Shown here: piece after piece, positions 5,661 to 6,435 of the stretch
Layout of the letters: each line of letters begins with the position of its first letter
Numbering within the stretch: the stretch's first letter is position 1
DNA from: Dehalococcoidia bacterium UBA6495
Lineage (GTDB): Bacteria > Chloroflexota > Dehalococcoidia > Lucifugimonadales > UBA826
NCBI GenBank assembly: GCA_002435305.1
Contig: DJMH01000088.1
Location: 1 to 6,435 of the forward strand
Length of the DNA stretch: 6,435 bases
Direction: 5' to 3'
Made by a program: the position numbers and the translations under genes
Notes under the pieces: generated by a model
What the model saw: only the letters and a program-made list of their open reading frames with translations
What the model was told of the DNA's origin: nothing
Database searches by the model: none

Positions 5661-6435
5661 ATGGCTAATCTTGATAACCCACATGAAGAGATCAACCGAC
5701 TACTTGATGGCAATATAAGAGCTCTTTCCAAATTAATCACATTAGTCGAATCAGATCCACAGATACTAGCCTCTGTCTACCCTGAAATAAAAGATGCCGT
5801 TGGGAGAAATCACATTGTCGGGATAACAGGCCCTCCAGGAGCAGGTAAAAGTACTCTTTCTTCGGCTTTGGTTTCCATTATTAGAGACACGGGCCGGACA
5901 GTTGCAATACTTGCGTGTGATCCAAGTAGCCCTTTCACCGGAGGGGCTGTTCTCGGTGATAGAGTAAGAATGCAATCGCATTACGCTGACCCGGGTGTGT
6001 TTATCAGAAGCATAAGTAGTCGAGGATCGGGTGGTGGATTGTCCGCTTCAACTTATGGAATTACTACCTTGCTTGATGCATTTGGTTTCGATATGGTTTT
6101 GTTAGAAACTGTAGGAGTGGGACAGACTGAACTGGATGTGATGAAGATTTCGGACACAGTTATTGTTGTTCTTGTTCCTGAATCGGGGGATTCCATACAA
6201 ACAATGAAAGCTGGGCTGATGGAAATAGCTGATATATTTGTGGTTAATAAATCTGATCGGGTCGGCGCTGATAGAATGGTCAAAGATGTCAGGGGTGCCC
6301 TACAGCTTTCCGAAAATCACGCTGTGAGCTTACCACCGGTCCTCAAAACTAGAGCTGATGCAGGAGATGGTGTGCCAGAACTTCTTTTTGAGATTGACCG
6401 TATGCATTCAGATAGAGAGTCCCATGATCGGCTCG
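5661..6435 (+). CDS. meaB: MeaB/ArgK-family P-loop GTPase, C-terminus cut by window edge
   Basis: Family members are GTPase chaperones that load and protect adenosylcobalamin-dependent acyl-CoA mutases such as methylmalonyl-CoA mutase. Only 258 codons are in the window; full proteins are usually somewhat over 300 residues, so the missing part should include the dimerisation tail. A short helical N-terminus (about 8-48) precedes the Walker A motif GPPGAGKST (57-65). Family blocks follow: ACDPSSPFTGGAVLGDR (85-101), SRGSGGGLS (120-128) and ETVGVGQTE (149-157). The guanine-specificity motif NKSD is at 196-199. An in-frame ATG at 5640 would add 7 residues. Neither start has a strong ribosome site; ATG 5661 has a weak GGAA 10 bases upstream (5647-5650) and gives the more usual N-terminus. 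Its mutase partner may lie beyond the window, but none is visible. The older label LAO/AO transport ATPase would be a misnomer. Confidence 0.92.
   Translation, partial: MANLDNPHEEINRLLDGNIRALSKLITLVESDPQILASVYPEIKDAVGRNHIVGITGPPGAGKSTLSSALVSIIRDTGRTVAILACDPSSPFTGGAVLGDRVRMQSHYADPGVFIRSISSRGSGGGLSASTYGITTLLDAFGFDMVLLETVGVGQTELDVMKISDTVIVVLVPESGDSIQTMKAGLMEIADIFVVNKSDRVGADRMVKDVRGALQLSENHAVSLPPVLKTRADAGDGVPELLFEIDRMHSDRESHDRL

Noticed and set aside
5645..5668. Eight-codon upstream frame overlapping the meaB start
   Set aside because: It has no ribosome site and is very short; such frames are common by chance.
1..6435. A novel defence, mobile or secretion system
   Set aside because: All sizeable genes fall into known housekeeping families with normal lengths and order, and there are no arrays, integrases, transposases or att-like repeats.

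Overview
This is an ordinary, densely packed bacterial chromosome segment of about 42% GC by eye. It carries one gene on the minus strand, cut by the left edge, and seven on the plus strand, the last cut by the right edge. Every large gene belongs to a recognisable family. There are no RNA genes, mobile elements, CRISPR arrays or long repeats that I can see. The gene set and the dCTP deaminase type are compatible with a free-living bacterium, perhaps a Chloroflexota lineage such as marine SAR202/Dehalococcoidia. That placement is a weak guess from gene content and protein flavour, not a demonstrated assignment.

Layout. Bases 1-560 (minus) hold most of a type I signal peptidase, which diverges from the rest across a 121-base intergenic region. 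Bases 682-1539 encode a predicted lipoprotein with a SIMPL (DUF541) domain. After an 85-base gap come five closely packed genes: dcd (1625-2194, dCTP deaminase of the bifunctional, dUMP-forming type), ribD (2198-3277), ribE (3277-3876), ribBA (3901-5133) and ribH (about 5117-5593). Spacings are +3, -1, +24 and about -17 bases, so these look like one operon. After 67 bases a MeaB/ArgK-type GTPase starts at 5661 and runs off the window.

How the genes work together. RibBA uses GTP and ribulose 5-phosphate to start both branches of riboflavin synthesis. RibD performs the deamination and reduction steps, RibH condenses the two branches into lumazine, and RibE dismutates lumazine into riboflavin. 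The only pathway step with no gene here is the phosphatase between RibD and RibH, usually a HAD-family enzyme encoded elsewhere. The order D-E-BA-H matches the classical Bacillus arrangement. I see no FMN riboswitch.

No undescribed system is evident. The points most worth a second look are small: a Gln in place of the metal-binding His in the DHBP synthase half of RibBA, a Glu in place of a conserved active-site Lys in RibH, and a signal peptidase gene whose start codon lies 8 bases after a perfect TATAAT with no Shine-Dalgarno sequence, suggesting a leaderless transcript.
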